Part shown: positions 16,669 through 25,788 of the stretch, piece by piece
Layout of the letters: the number at the start of each line of letters is the position of its first letter
Position numbering within the stretch: the stretch's first letter is position 1
Assembly: GCF_900105805.1 (NCBI RefSeq)
Contig: NZ_LT629788.1
Coordinates: 1,612,001-1,676,000 of the forward strand
Origin: Pseudomonas moraviensis
Lineage (GTDB): Bacteria; Pseudomonadota; Gammaproteobacteria; Pseudomonadales; Pseudomonadaceae
Reading direction: 5' to 3'
DNA length: 64,000 nucleotides
The notes under the pieces: model-generated
Databases searched by the model: none
What the model saw: the letters and a program-made list of their open reading frames with translations, nothing else
Told to the model about the DNA's origin: nothing
Program-made: the position numbers and the translations under genes

Positions 16669-18580
16669 GAACAACAGAACCGCAGCGATCGACGACAGCC
16701 GTTTCCGGCTGCTGATCGATGCGGTTGTCGACTACGCGATCTACATGATCGATCCCGACGGTACCATCACCAGTTGGAACTCCGGCGCCAAGCGTTTCAA
16801 GGGTTACGAAGAAGCGGAAATCATCGGCGAACACTTTTCGCGCTTCTATACCCCTGAAGACCGTGCCAACGGCATGCCGCAACGGGCGCTGGACACCGCG
16901 ATCCATGAAGGACGCTTCGAAGGCGAGGGCTGGCGTGTGCGCAAGGACGGCACGCATTTCTGGTCGCACGTGGTGATCGACCCGATCATCGATCCCAGCG
17001 GTAAATTGCTCGGGTTCGCCAAGATCACCCGCGACCTCACCGACCGTAAAATGGCCGAGGAAACCCTCAAGCGAAGCGAACAGCAGTTCCGCCTGCTGGT
17101 GCAGGGCGTCACCGACTATGCGATCTATATGCTCAGTCCTGAAGGTTGCGTCAGTAACTGGAACCAGGGCGCGCAGCGCATCAAGGGTTACCTGCCGGAA
17201 GAAATCATCGGCCAGCATTTTTCGATTTTCTACACCCCCGAAGACCGCGAACTCGGCGAGCCCCAGCGTTCATTGGCAATTGCCACCCGCGAGGGCCGGT
17301 TCGAGAACCGCAGCTGGCGGATGCGCAAGGATGGCACGCGCTTTCTCGCTCACGTGGTGGTCGATGCGATTCGTGGCGACACCGGCACGCTGCTCGGCTT
17401 TGCCAAGATCACCCGCGATGTGACCGAGGCGCACGAAGCGCAGCAAGCCCTGGAAAAGACCCGCGAGGCGTTGTTCCAGGCGCAGAAGATGCAGGCGATC
17501 GGCCAACTCAGCGGCGGTATCGCCCATGACTTCAACAACCTGCTGACGGTGATTCTCGGCAACCTCGAGATCGTGCAGAAGCGCATCGGCGACGCGCCGA
17601 AAATCGCTCGACTGCTGGAGAACGCCACCCAAGGTGCCTTGCGCGGTGTCTCGCTGACCCAGCGCATGCTGGCCTTTGCCCGCCGCCAGGAACTGCAGAC
17701 CGAATCGGTGGATATCCCGCAATTGGTGCAAGGCATCACCGGGCTCCTGCGCAGCTCGCTGGGGCCGGGGATTCGCATCGAAACGCGCTTCCCCGCAGAT
17801 CTTCAGCCCGTGCTGGCCGACAGCAATCAGCTGGAACTGGCGATTCTCAATCTGGCGACCAATGCCCGCGACGCCATGCCCGATGGCGGCACGGTGGTCA
17901 TCCAGGCGCAGGCGGAAGTGGTGCTTGAGCAAACTCATTCGACTTTAGCGGCGGGCCGTTACGTCTGCCTGAGCCTCATCGACAGCGGCGAAGGCATGGA
18001 CGAAGCCACGCTGGCCTGCGCCCGCGACCCGTTCTTCACCACCAAGGGTTTGGGTAAGGGCACCGGGCTGGGCTTGTCGATGGTGCATGGCTTTATCGAG
18101 CAGTTGGGCGGGCGCTTTATTCTCAAGAGCGAGAAGGGTCGGGGCACCTCCGCCGAGCTGTGGATTCCGGTGGCGCTTGAGCGTCCAGTCAGCCGACCGG
18201 TCTATAGCAACGCGGCGCCCATTGCGGTGCCAAGGCTCAGTGTGCTGGTGGTCGACGACGACTCACTGGTGCTGACCAGCACCAGCCTGCTCCTCGAAGA
18301 CCTCGGCCATCGCGTCATCGGTGCGACCTCCGGTGCCAAGGCGCTGGCGATGTTCGATCAAGGCGAGGTGATCGATCTGGTGATCACCGACATGGCCATG
18401 CCGCACATGAGCGGCGCGCAACTGGCCCACGCGTTGCGCCTGCTCAAGCCGGATCTGCCGATCATTCTCGCCACCGGTTACGCCGAACGCCTCGAAGGTT
18501 TCGCCGCCGAACTGCCGCGCCTGCCGAAACCGTTCACCCAGTTGAATCTGGTGCAGATCATCGCCGAGTCGATGAAGTGA
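16661..18580 (+). CDS. PAS-PAS hybrid histidine kinase with receiver domain
   Basis: The 639-residue sensor has two tandem PAS domains (about residues 10-125 and 135-250). The phospho-accepting His289 lies in GGIAHDFNNLL. An HATPase domain with the N box (ATNARDAMPDGG) and G boxes follows, then a C-terminal receiver with Asp577 in ITDMAMP. No membrane segment is visible, so it is a cytosolic sensor. The two PAS domains are clearly duplicates (both contain HFS-F-YTPEDR). The ATG at 16661 is preferred to GTG at 16652. The start overlaps the helicase gene, but functional coupling is uncertain. The signal is unknown. Confidence 0.88.
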   Translation: MSENNRTAAIDDSRFRLLIDAVVDYAIYMIDPDGTITSWNSGAKRFKGYEEAEIIGEHFSRFYTPEDRANGMPQRALDTAIHEGRFEGEGWRVRKDGTHFWSHVVIDPIIDPSGKLLGFAKITRDLTDRKMAEETLKRSEQQFRLLVQGVTDYAIYMLSPEGCVSNWNQGAQRIKGYLPEEIIGQHFSIFYTPEDRELGEPQRSLAIATREGRFENRSWRMRKDGTRFLAHVVVDAIRGDTGTLLGFAKITRDVTEAHEAQQALEKTREALFQAQKMQAIGQLSGGIAHDFNNLLTVILGNLEIVQKRIGDAPKIARLLENATQGALRGVSLTQRMLAFARRQELQTESVDIPQLVQGITGLLRSSLGPGIRIETRFPADLQPVLADSNQLELAILNLATNARDAMPDGGTVVIQAQAEVVLEQTHSTLAAGRYVCLSLIDSGEGMDEATLACARDPFFTTKGLGKGTGLGLSMVHGFIEQLGGRFILKSEKGRGTSAELWIPVALERPVSRPVYSNAAPIAVPRLSVLVVDDDSLVLTSTSLLLEDLGHRVIGATSGAKALAMFDQGEVIDLVITDMAMPHMSGAQLAHALRLLKPDLPIILATGYAERLEGFAAELPRLPKPFTQLNLVQIIAESMK

Positions 18581-18659
18581 CGCGCTGGTCGATCCGGCTG
18601 AACTAGTCTGGACGCGTGCCTTTCCAAAAGATCTTGTTCACTTTTGGAGGGCACGTCTC

Positions 18660-19193
18660 TTGCCTCGCATATTGACCCAGCCAAGCGCTGTTGAAGAAGC
18701 CTTGGCCGAACACGACGCCAAGATGTTTGGCTCACCCAAGGAGCGGCTGGATTTCTATCGCCGGGAAATCCAGTACGAAACCAGCATCCTCGCCAACCGC
18801 ACCGACGCCTACCTGGCAGCGCAGTCGTTTCTGGTGATCGCCTTCGCCTCGTGCATGGCCAACCTCAATCCGGAGTGGGGCAAGATGTTCACCCTCGTCG
18901 TGCCGCCGTTTCTGGCACTGCTTGGCGTGCTCAGTTCACTGAATGCCTGGCCGGGGATTCGCGCGGCGTACGACATCATCGATCACTGGCACTTCAAGCA
19001 GAGCCAGTTACTGCACAGCGAGCCGGTGATGGGCGCGGCGTATGACGAATCACCGCTATTCAGTGAAATGGAATCGAGCCACAAGGGCTATCGCAAGTCG
19101 CTGCTGTTCTCGGTGCGCACGCCTTGGATCTTTGCGACGTTCTGGGTGATGTTGGGGGTGTATGCGGTGTTTATTCAGGTGACCAATCCTTGA
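18660..19193 (+). CDS. Small integral membrane protein of unknown function
   Basis: This 177-residue protein has a charged N-terminal part (residues 1-45), two hydrophobic segments at about 55-90 and a third near the C-terminus (TPWIFATFWVMLGVYAVFI). I do not recognise the family. The TTG start is supported by GGAGG at 18646-18650. A short inverted repeat (CCAAAAG and CTTTTGG) lies directly upstream, its right arm touching the Shine-Dalgarno. Confidence 0.7.
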   Translation: MPRILTQPSAVEEALAEHDAKMFGSPKERLDFYRREIQYETSILANRTDAYLAAQSFLVIAFASCMANLNPEWGKMFTLVVPPFLALLGVLSSLNAWPGIRAAYDIIDHWHFKQSQLLHSEPVMGAAYDESPLFSEMESSHKGYRKSLLFSVRTPWIFATFWVMLGVYAVFIQVTNP

Positions 19194-19329
19194 GGTGGGT
19201 TGGTCGGGGGCAGGGGACAGGTGCTGGATTTTGTGGTGTCTGTGAGATCTTACCCCCTCACCTGATCTGGCTTAATGATTCTGGACACCCCTAAAGGGCG
19301 GTAATCTACGCCCATAGACGAGGTGTGAT

Positions 19330-19629
19330 TTGACCAGACGATATTTTTCGACAGATTTCAAACGGGATGCGGCTTGCCTGGTTTTGGATAAAGACTATTC
19401 GGTGAGTGAAGCCTGCGAAGCAATGGGCGTGGGCCCTACAGCTCTGCGTCGCTGGGTTGAGCAACTGCGTGCGGAGCGCAGCGGCAAGACGCCTGAGAAG
19501 TCCAAGGCCATGACCGTTGACCAACAACGCATCCAGGAACTGGAAGCAACAATTCGACGGATTGAGCGCGAGAAGGAAATTTTAAAAAAGGCTACAGCTC
19601 TCTTGATGTCGGATTCCCTCGATCGGTAA
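19330..19629 (+). CDS. IS3-family transposase OrfA (helix-turn-helix)
   Basis: This 99-residue OrfA has an N-terminal helix-turn-helix (SVSEACEAMGVGPTALRRWV) that binds the IS ends. A leucine-zipper-like coiled coil (RIQELEATIRRIEREKEILKKA) follows and mediates dimerisation. The heptamer A AAA AAG at 19584-19590 is in the correct phase for a -1 frameshift, which would give the OrfAB fusion transposase. Without the shift, translation ends at 19629. Confidence 0.93.
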   Translation: MTRRYFSTDFKRDAACLVLDKDYSVSEACEAMGVGPTALRRWVEQLRAERSGKTPEKSKAMTVDQQRIQELEATIRRIEREKEILKKATALLMSDSLDR

Positions 19630-20471
19630 GGCTGGTCGAGGAGTTAAGCGAGCAATATTCAAGATCCGAGTTGTGCGTTGTATTTGGAATCAACCGCAGC
19701 AGTTATTACGAGCGTCTGAAACAGCGGGCGAAAGTAGATGACGGGCGCAATCGCCTAAAGATCAAAGCTGCTGAATTACATGAGCAAAGTCGCGGCTCAA
19801 TGGGCGCGCGCAGCCTGTCAAAGGCGCTATGTAACGAAAAAGAGTCGGTGGGTCGTTACATGGCTCGTAGCCTGATGCGCGAGCTCGGGTTGAAGAGTCA
19901 GCAACGGCGCAGGCATCGTTACAAACCCAGCGGTGCGGAGGCGCAATACGCCCCCAATCATTTGGAGCGTAAATTCAATGTCGAGATCCCCAATCGAGTG
20001 TGGTGTGGCGACGTGACTTACATTTGGGCCGGTACTTACTGGGTTTATCTGGCTGCTGTACTTGATCTGCATGCCCGGCGTATCGTCGGCTGGGCGATGT
20101 CCAGAAGCCCGGATTCAGCTCTGACCTGTCGAGCGTTAAAGATGGCTTTCGAGTCGCGAGGACGCCCTGAAAACCTAATGTTCCATTCGGATCAGGGCTG
20201 TCATTACAGCAGTAAAGTATTTCGTGAAATGCTGGCGGACATGCGCATAAAACAAAGCATGAGTCGACGAGGAAACTGCTGGGATAACGCCCCGATGGAG
20301 CGTTTCTTTGGCAGTTTGAAATCTGAATGGATACCCAAGGCTGGCTACCGAAACGAAGATGAGGCTAGTACCGATGTGTTGCGCTACCTGACCCATTATT
20401 ACAATCGGATCAGGCTGCACAGTCACAACGGATATCGGACTCCGGTAGCAATGGAAGCCTTGGCAGCATGA
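19590..20471 (+). CDS. IS3-family transposase OrfB (DDE integrase), expressed by -1 frameshift
   Basis: The frame is open from the slippery site onward, so the fusion protein continues directly after OrfA residue Lys87. The only start-like codon inside is a TTG at 19671. The catalytic DDE residues are visible: Asp in WCGDVTYIW, Asp in FHSDQGCHY and Glu in NAPMERFFGSLKSE. An HTH_21 region precedes the core. The catalytic domain is intact, so the element may still be able to transpose. Confidence 0.92.
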   Translation, partial: GYSSLDVGFPRSVRLVEELSEQYSRSELCVVFGINRSSYYERLKQRAKVDDGRNRLKIKAAELHEQSRGSMGARSLSKALCNEKESVGRYMARSLMRELGLKSQQRRRHRYKPSGAEAQYAPNHLERKFNVEIPNRVWCGDVTYIWAGTYWVYLAAVLDLHARRIVGWAMSRSPDSALTCRALKMAFESRGRPENLMFHSDQGCHYSSKVFREMLADMRIKQSMSRRGNCWDNAPMERFFGSLKSEWIPKAGYRNEDEASTDVLRYLTHYYNRIRLHSHNGYRTPVAMEALAA

Positions 20472-20688
20472 GAAATGACCTAAACCCTATAACCGTGTCC
20501 AGTATCGTTTGACCAGAACAACCCCAGCCCTCTCCCCCAGGGGGGCGAGGGGGAAAGGGAGCCGATTTTCACGCTTTTCAAAACTTCTAGTCGACGCGGT
20601 ATTTCAGGTCGGTGCAATACGCAAGAACACCCCGGTCAGTCCCCTCTCCCTCCGAGAGAGGGCTAGGGTGAGGGGCTTTTGACTTTTA

Positions 20689-20982
20689 TCACGCCGTTTC
20701 CAGCTCACGCCGCGCAGTAACAGCATTCTGCAACGCCGCCGGAATCGGCGGGAAATCCTCGTTCAGCACACACAGATGATCAATCGCATCTTCAAATTTC
20801 GCGTCGGCTTTCTTGCGCAGTGCCCGGTATTGCTCAAAGCGTTCGAAGTCGGTCGGTGTCTGTTCCAGCAGCGCGTTGGCCGCTCGGTTCAGTTCGTGGG
20901 CTTCTTCGAACAGTTGACGATTGCGTTCCAGAGCCAGTGCTCTGCAAGCCTTGATTTGCGCAGGAGTCGAGCATTCGTTCAT
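20689..20982 (-). CDS. Conserved hypothetical protein (97 residues)
   Basis: The small, mostly helical, acidic soluble protein has no signal peptide or membrane segment. The start at 20982 is preferred because the upstream in-frame extension has poor composition and spans the intergenic region. I do not recognise a domain. It lies upstream of IS3-disrupted repeat DNA and downstream of the antiporter gene, on the same strand with a gap of about 180 bases, so operon membership is uncertain. Confidence 0.6.
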   Translation of the reverse strand: MNECSTPAQIKACRALALERNRQLFEEAHELNRAANALLEQTPTDFERFEQYRALRKKADAKFEDAIDHLCVLNEDFPPIPAALQNAVTARRELETA

Positions 20983-21165
20983 GACTGTAACCTTGTTTGT
21001 GTCGGGGTTCCGTTGACAGGCTATGCACCGCAGGGGAACCGAACCTGGCGGGCCGCGCTGGATGATTGGCGCGGTTAAAGTTGTGACCCTTGGGGCGCGC
21101 TCGGCGATCCATTTTTTTGCAGAAAAATCTTCGATGATTTCCGGCAAACCGCAGCGCCAGAAGAA

Positions 21166-22509
21166 TCAGCTTTTTCGTTGCTTCAAGCTTTCATACCGCG
21201 CCAGCATCGGCTGTGTACTGATGCCATGCAGCAGGATGCTCAAGGCCACCACCGACAGGGTGAGGTCGGTGCAGACCTTGGCCACGTCGGAATCCAGTCC
21301 ATGGTTCAGCGCGAAGAACAGATAAAACAGGCTGCCGATGCCACGTATGCCGAACCAGCCGATCAACAAACGCTGCGGCCCGCTGAGCAGCTTGCCCCAC
21401 GGCATCAGCGCCACGCTTAACGGACGGATCAGGCAAAACAGCACGGCGCCGATCCACAGCGCCCGCCAGTCCCAGTGGGCAATCAGCACGACGCCGAGCA
21501 AGGTCACCAGAAACACCTCCATCGCCCGCTCGACCAGACTGCCAAAAGCGAGCATGTCGCCCATCATGATCCCCGCCGCGACCTGGCTGTCTTCCAGCTG
21601 TTCGGTGTCGCCATGCACAGCGTTCTCCGGTTCGACGTTCTGATGGCCGACCACCGGCTGCACCAGATGTTCGGCCGGTACTTCGGTAATGCCGGTGGAT
21701 TTCACTTCTTCCTGACGCAGGCCGAGGCCGGCGGCGAACACTGCAAGGAAGCCGTAGCCGCCAATCGCATCGGCGACCACGTAGGACAGCGCGATCAGCG
21801 CGAGGGTCAGGTAATCGTTGGGGCCGAGGGTGCTGTCCTCGTTGTGGATGCGCAGTGACAGCGCGATGCGGCCGATGCCGCGGCCCATCCAGTAACCGGT
21901 GAGCAGACCCGCCGGCACCGCCCACAACAGACTGCGGATCACCCAGTGCTGCCACTCGCCGGCACTGCCATCACCATGGAGCAACAGCAAGCCGAGAATC
22001 ACGAAAGGGAAGGCCACGCCATCGTTGAGACCCGCCTCACCGGACAGGCCGAAACGCACGCTGTCGACGTCCTGCGCATCGTTGACCTGCACCAGCGCCG
22101 CTAGCACCGGATCGGTCGGCGCCAGCATCGCGCCGATCAGCAGCGAAGGTCCCCATGCCAATTGCAGGCCCCAGTGCAGCAACAGGCAGACGCCGATGAT
22201 CGTCAGGATCATCACCGGACCCGCCAGGCCGAACGCAATGCGCCAGGTTTTGTTGGTCAGTGGCAAACGCAGCTTCAGCCCGCAGACGAACAAGGAAAAG
22301 AGCACCGCGACTTCCGTCAGGTGCTCCATCCACAACGACGATTCTTCCAGCGACAGTTTCAGCAGGTCGAGGCCGCTCGGACCGATGGCGATGCCCAGCA
22401 GCAGGCACACCGCTGAGGTGGTGACCGGCATCCAGCGCAACCACGACGACGTCAGGGCCAGCATCAGCAGCACGGCGCCGAGCACCGCAACCCATACGCC
22501 GAAACTCAT
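21166..22509 (-). CDS. CPA1-type cation:proton antiporter
   Basis: This 447-residue polytopic protein has about 11-12 hydrophobic segments and the core motifs of the Na+(K+)/H+ exchanger superfamily: GAMLAPTDPVLAALV and GEAGLNDGVAFPFV, the latter holding the Asn-Asp pair of ion binding in TM5. A non-conserved hydrophilic insertion (about residues 275-320, rich in Glu and His) lies between membrane segments. It would exchange Na+ or K+ for protons across the inner membrane. The cation cannot be decided from sequence. Confidence 0.88.
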   Translation of the reverse strand: MSFGVWVAVLGAVLLMLALTSSWLRWMPVTTSAVCLLLGIAIGPSGLDLLKLSLEESSLWMEHLTEVAVLFSLFVCGLKLRLPLTNKTWRIAFGLAGPVMILTIIGVCLLLHWGLQLAWGPSLLIGAMLAPTDPVLAALVQVNDAQDVDSVRFGLSGEAGLNDGVAFPFVILGLLLLHGDGSAGEWQHWVIRSLLWAVPAGLLTGYWMGRGIGRIALSLRIHNEDSTLGPNDYLTLALIALSYVVADAIGGYGFLAVFAAGLGLRQEEVKSTGITEVPAEHLVQPVVGHQNVEPENAVHGDTEQLEDSQVAAGIMMGDMLAFGSLVERAMEVFLVTLLGVVLIAHWDWRALWIGAVLFCLIRPLSVALMPWGKLLSGPQRLLIGWFGIRGIGSLFYLFFALNHGLDSDVAKVCTDLTLSVVALSILLHGISTQPMLARYESLKQRKS

Positions 22510-22551
22510 GACCGCTCACTGCAATGGGTGTTCAAGGACAGGCGCACCGGG

Positions 22552-23163
22552 TCAGCTCACGGTCGTGCGCAGGTACTCGGGGATGAGCACGTTGAACCAC
22601 AGCAGGATCATCGACACCAGCATGGTCACCAGCACCAGCAGGCCAACGCCCCACACGCACGCCGAATACAACAGGCCCTGTTCCTTGCGCTCATGCATGA
22701 ACGTCGGCAGGCCGACGAACAGCAGGAACGTCGAATAGATCGAAGCCGCGCCAAGCACCAGAATCGCCAGCCAGCGACTCGGGTACAGCCCGGCGATCCC
22801 GGCGATGAAAAACGGCGTCACTGTGTAAGCCGCAAAACCGATGCATTGATTCAGCGTCGGGCGCGCATCGAATGAACGCGACATCCAGCGAATGAAGCCG
22901 CCCATGATCGCCACGCCGGCAACAATCGTCACGTACAGGAGCACGCTCAATTGCAGGGCGCTGGCCGTGCTCAGGCGCACGTTTTCACCCACGGCGAGGC
23001 TCCAGCCGACATAGGTCGTGCCGATGAACAGGCACACGGCCGGTATCAACGCGAGCAACAGCAAATGGGCGAGGTAATGGCGGGGATGGGTTTCTTCTTC
23101 GCGGCGGATATCGGTCCAGGCGAAGTTGGGTTGGGTGAAGAGTCTGACAAGGGGGGCGGACAT
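22552..23163 (-). CDS. Yip1-family integral membrane protein
   Basis: The 203-residue protein has five hydrophobic segments after a short N-terminal cytosolic part containing the DIRREEETHPRHYLAHL motif typical of bacterial Yip1/DUF1282 proteins. A strong AGGAGG lies just upstream of the ATG. The antiporter follows 42 bases downstream on the same strand, suggesting a two-gene transcript. The role of bacterial Yip1 proteins is not established. Confidence 0.85.
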   Translation of the reverse strand: MSAPLVRLFTQPNFAWTDIRREEETHPRHYLAHLLLLALIPAVCLFIGTTYVGWSLAVGENVRLSTASALQLSVLLYVTIVAGVAIMGGFIRWMSRSFDARPTLNQCIGFAAYTVTPFFIAGIAGLYPSRWLAILVLGAASIYSTFLLFVGLPTFMHERKEQGLLYSACVWGVGLLVLVTMLVSMILLWFNVLIPEYLRTTVS

Positions 23164-23250
23164 GACAACCTCCTGTTCCTGATGGCCCGTAGGCGCTTAC
23201 AGGTATGGAGGGATGTCATGCCGCTCGGGTTCAGTTTTTCTGCTGCACGG

Positions 23251-24108
23251 TTACAGCATCGGTTTGCCGCCGGTCACGCCATAGCGCTGGCCGGTGATGT
23301 AGCTGGCTTCGTCAGAGGCCAACAGCACGTAGATCGGTGCGACTTCCACCGGCTGGCCAGGACGGCCGAGCGGGGTGCTGCCGCCGAAGTTCTGTACTTC
23401 TTCATCGGGCATGGTCGAGACGATCAGCGGTGTCCAGATCGGGCCGGGCGCGACGCTGTTGACGCGAATTTCCTTGGGCCCGAGCATTTGCGCCAGGCCG
23501 CCGGTGAAGTTAGCGATAGCGCCTTTAGTGGTGGCATAGGCCAGCAGGGTCGGCTTGGGCATATCTGAGTTGACCGAGCTGGTGTTGATGATCGACGAGC
23601 CGGGACGCATGTGTTTGATCGCCGCCTGGCAGATCCTGAACATGGCAGTGATGTTGACGTCGAAGGTCATCACCCATTCGTCATCGGGGATTTCTTCGAA
23701 GTTCTCGTGGGTCATCTGGAATGCGGCGTTGTTGACCAGTATGTCGATGCGACCGAAGCGCTCGACGGTCTGGTCGACCAGCGCCTGGCATTGAGCCTTC
23801 TCGGCAATGTCGCCCGGCAGAAGGATGCACTGACGCCCGGCCTGTTCGACCCAGCGTGCGGTTTCCTTGGCGTCCTCGTGTTCATTCAAGTACGCCACGG
23901 CGACGTCGGCACCTTCACGGGCAAAAGCAATCGCCACCGCGCGACCAATGCCGCTGTCAGCGCCGGTGATCAGCGCGATCTTGCCGGCGAGGCGGCCGGA
24001 ACCGACGTAGCTTTGCTCTCCGCAGTCTGGATACGGTTCCATCTTGCGTTGCGAGCCGGGCACCGGTTGGGCTTGTTTCGGGAAGGGTGGTTTTGGATAG
24101 TCAGTCAT
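23251..24108 (-). CDS. SDR oxidoreductase, YghA-like
   Basis: The 285-residue short-chain dehydrogenase has an extended N-terminal arm (proline-rich, then PDCGEQSYVGSGRLAGK) diagnostic of the YghA/general-stress glucose-dehydrogenase-like group. The NAD(P) site TGADSGIG is near residue 50. The NNAA motif, catalytic Ser in NTSSVNS and YATTK (Tyr-x-x-x-Lys) are intact. The start at 24108 has GGAG upstream, and the longer frame adds nothing conserved. The natural substrate is unknown. Confidence 0.9.
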   Translation of the reverse strand: MTDYPKPPFPKQAQPVPGSQRKMEPYPDCGEQSYVGSGRLAGKIALITGADSGIGRAVAIAFAREGADVAVAYLNEHEDAKETARWVEQAGRQCILLPGDIAEKAQCQALVDQTVERFGRIDILVNNAAFQMTHENFEEIPDDEWVMTFDVNITAMFRICQAAIKHMRPGSSIINTSSVNSDMPKPTLLAYATTKGAIANFTGGLAQMLGPKEIRVNSVAPGPIWTPLIVSTMPDEEVQNFGGSTPLGRPGQPVEVAPIYVLLASDEASYITGQRYGVTGGKPML

Positions 24109-24212
24109 CGCAGGGTCTCCTGATTTCAAGGCCAGTGTTCCGGGTTGACCCGGTGGGTTTGCCTTGAGTTCGATCGGATTTGCGCTGGATTTCTGCTGAA
24201 CACCGGTCCCCT

Positions 24213-24300
24213 TGTAGGAGTGAGCCTGCTCGCGATAGCGGTCTGTCAGCCAGGATTAGGTGACTGACAGACCGCTATCGCGAGCAGGCTCACTCCTACA
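24213..24300. repeat. REPIN
   Basis: An inverted REP pair (TGTAGGAGTGAGCCTGCTCG and complement) surrounds a 30-base centre between the SDR and the C-S lyase genes. Confidence 0.9.
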
Positions 24301-24316
24301 GGGGATCTGTTTGAAG

Positions 24317-25471
24317 TCAGAGATTGCGGTTGGACAGCGCCCGCTCCATCCGCGCAATCCCTTCTTCGAGCAATGCCCGCGGGCAGCCGAAATTCAAGCG
24401 TACGAACTGCTGATGAGCGTCGCCAAAATCCAGTCCGGCACTCAGCCCGACCTTGCCCTGTTCAAGGAAGAACCGCTGCGGATCCCGCAGGTCCAGCGCC
24501 GTGCAATCGAGCCACGCCAGATACGTGCCCTGCGGCACATTGATGGTCACGCCCGGCAGGCGCGTGCGCACGGCGTCCACCAGCCAGTCGCGGTTGGCCT
24601 GCAGGTAGGTTTTCATTTCAGCGAGCCACGGCCCGGCTTCGCTGTAGGCGACACGGGTGGCTTCCATGCCCAGCGGATTGACGCTGTCGACCATGCCACA
24701 GCGGGCGTGGTTGACGCGTTCGCGCAGGGTGGCGTCCTGGATGATCATGAACGAGGTCTTGAGACCGGCGATGTTGTACGCCTTGCTCGCCGACATCAGG
24801 GTGATCGTGCGTTTGGAAATTTCCGGACTCAGCGACGCGGTGGGAATGTGTACGCGGCCGTCGAAGCACAGTTCGGCGTGGATTTCGTCGGAGATGATCC
24901 ACGCGCTCTGCGCTGCACAAATGTCCGCCACTGCCTGCAACTCTGCGCGGTCGAAGACCTTGCCGATCGGGTTGTGCGGGTTGCTCAGCAGCAGGGCGCC
25001 ACCGCCCTCGAGCGCCTCACGCAAAGATTCCAGCGGCGTGGCGTAAGTGCCATCGGCTTGGGCGTCGAATTCCAGCTCGACCTTGTTCAGACCCCAATGT
25101 ACCGGCGCATGGCGCAGCGGCGGATAGTTCGGCGTTTGCACGACGACATTCTGCTGTGCCTGCACAAGAGCCTTGAGCGCCATGTTGAAGCCCGACTCCA
25201 CGCCCGGCAGGAAAATCAGTTCCTGCGGTTTGACCCGCCATGCGTACTTGTTCCAGAGGTCGGCGACGATGGCTTCACGCAGGTTGTCCTGCGCCACGCT
25301 GTACCCGAGCAGCGGGTGCAGCAGGCGCTGCTGCAAGGCTTCGATGATGACCGGTGGCGCGGCGAAATCCATATCAGCGACCCACATCGGCAACACATCG
25401 GCCGGGTAGCGGCTCCACTTGGTGCTGCCGGTGTGGTGGCGGTCGAACAGCTGATCAAAATCGAAAGTCAT
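24317..25471 (-). CDS. patB: MalY/PatB-family PLP C-S lyase (cystathionine beta-lyase type)
   Basis: This 384-residue fold-type I PLP enzyme starts MTFDFDQLFDRHHTGSTKW, and the WVADMDF segment is characteristic of MalY/PatB. The active-site Lys is in SASKAYNIAGLK, and NPHNPIGKVF and DEIHAEL give the cofactor-contacting residues. It should release pyruvate, ammonia and a thiol from cystathionine or related cysteine conjugates. The start at 25471 removes 49 residues that translate from REP DNA. Confidence 0.87.
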   Translation of the reverse strand: MTFDFDQLFDRHHTGSTKWSRYPADVLPMWVADMDFAAPPVIIEALQQRLLHPLLGYSVAQDNLREAIVADLWNKYAWRVKPQELIFLPGVESGFNMALKALVQAQQNVVVQTPNYPPLRHAPVHWGLNKVELEFDAQADGTYATPLESLREALEGGGALLLSNPHNPIGKVFDRAELQAVADICAAQSAWIISDEIHAELCFDGRVHIPTASLSPEISKRTITLMSASKAYNIAGLKTSFMIIQDATLRERVNHARCGMVDSVNPLGMEATRVAYSEAGPWLAEMKTYLQANRDWLVDAVRTRLPGVTINVPQGTYLAWLDCTALDLRDPQRFFLEQGKVGLSAGLDFGDAHQQFVRLNFGCPRALLEEGIARMERALSNRNL

Positions 25472-25788
25472 GCGCGGTCTCGTCAAGGCGGGATTGGTCC
25501 TGGCGGACATTCTATGCGCAACGCCATCTGTGTGGGAGCGAGCCTGCTCGCGAATACGTCGGGTCAGGCAGGATCGAGTTGAATGACCCACCGCTTTCGC
25601 GAGCAGGCTCGCTCCCACAGGGGTTGTGTACTGGCTGGAAATCCGGGCCAGACTCCCGACGGTCGGTTTTCACACAATCGGCAAGGTCTTTGTCTACAGT
25701 GAAAATGTCGGCGCCAAGGCGTCGCAACCGTGATTGTCCAGATAAAGCCCGGCGCAAGTACCGGGTTCCACCTGATCAGGAGTGCACG
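25472..25788. other. Divergent intergenic region with REPIN, upstream of fdnG
   Basis: This stretch of about 317 bases separates the C-S lyase and the formate dehydrogenase operon. It contains a REPIN at 25531-25619 and should hold the fdn promoter in the remaining 170 bases. I could not assign a specific regulator site by eye. Confidence 0.5.
25531..25619. repeat. REPIN
   Basis: Inverted REP pair (TGTGGGAGCGAGCCTGCTCG and complement). Confidence 0.9.

Larger units (their letters stand above)
19263..20520 (+). mobile_element. IS3-family insertion sequence, complete, 1258 bp
   Basis: The ends begin TGATCTGG and finish CCAGAACA. The left end and the complement of the right end agree at 20 of 26 positions, including the shared inner block CTGGACAC. 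Flanking both ends is ACC (19260-19262 and 20521-20523), a 3-bp target duplication. Removing the element and one ACC rejoins a MITE-like repeat. orfA and orfB overlap in -1 phase, as in active IS3 members. Confidence 0.93.
19254..20675. repeat. MITE-like intergenic element, copy 2, split by the IS3 element
   Basis: The left piece is 19254-19262 and the right piece 20521-20675. Joined, they make a 161-bp element with ends CCCCTCACC... and ...AGGGTGAGGGG, like the copies at 1848 and 47723. The insertion is within the left terminal repeat. Confidence 0.75.

Noticed and set aside
19671..20471. OrfB as an independently started gene.
   Set aside because: It has only an internal TTG start, while a slippery heptamer and an open frame upstream indicate expression by -1 frameshifting from OrfA.
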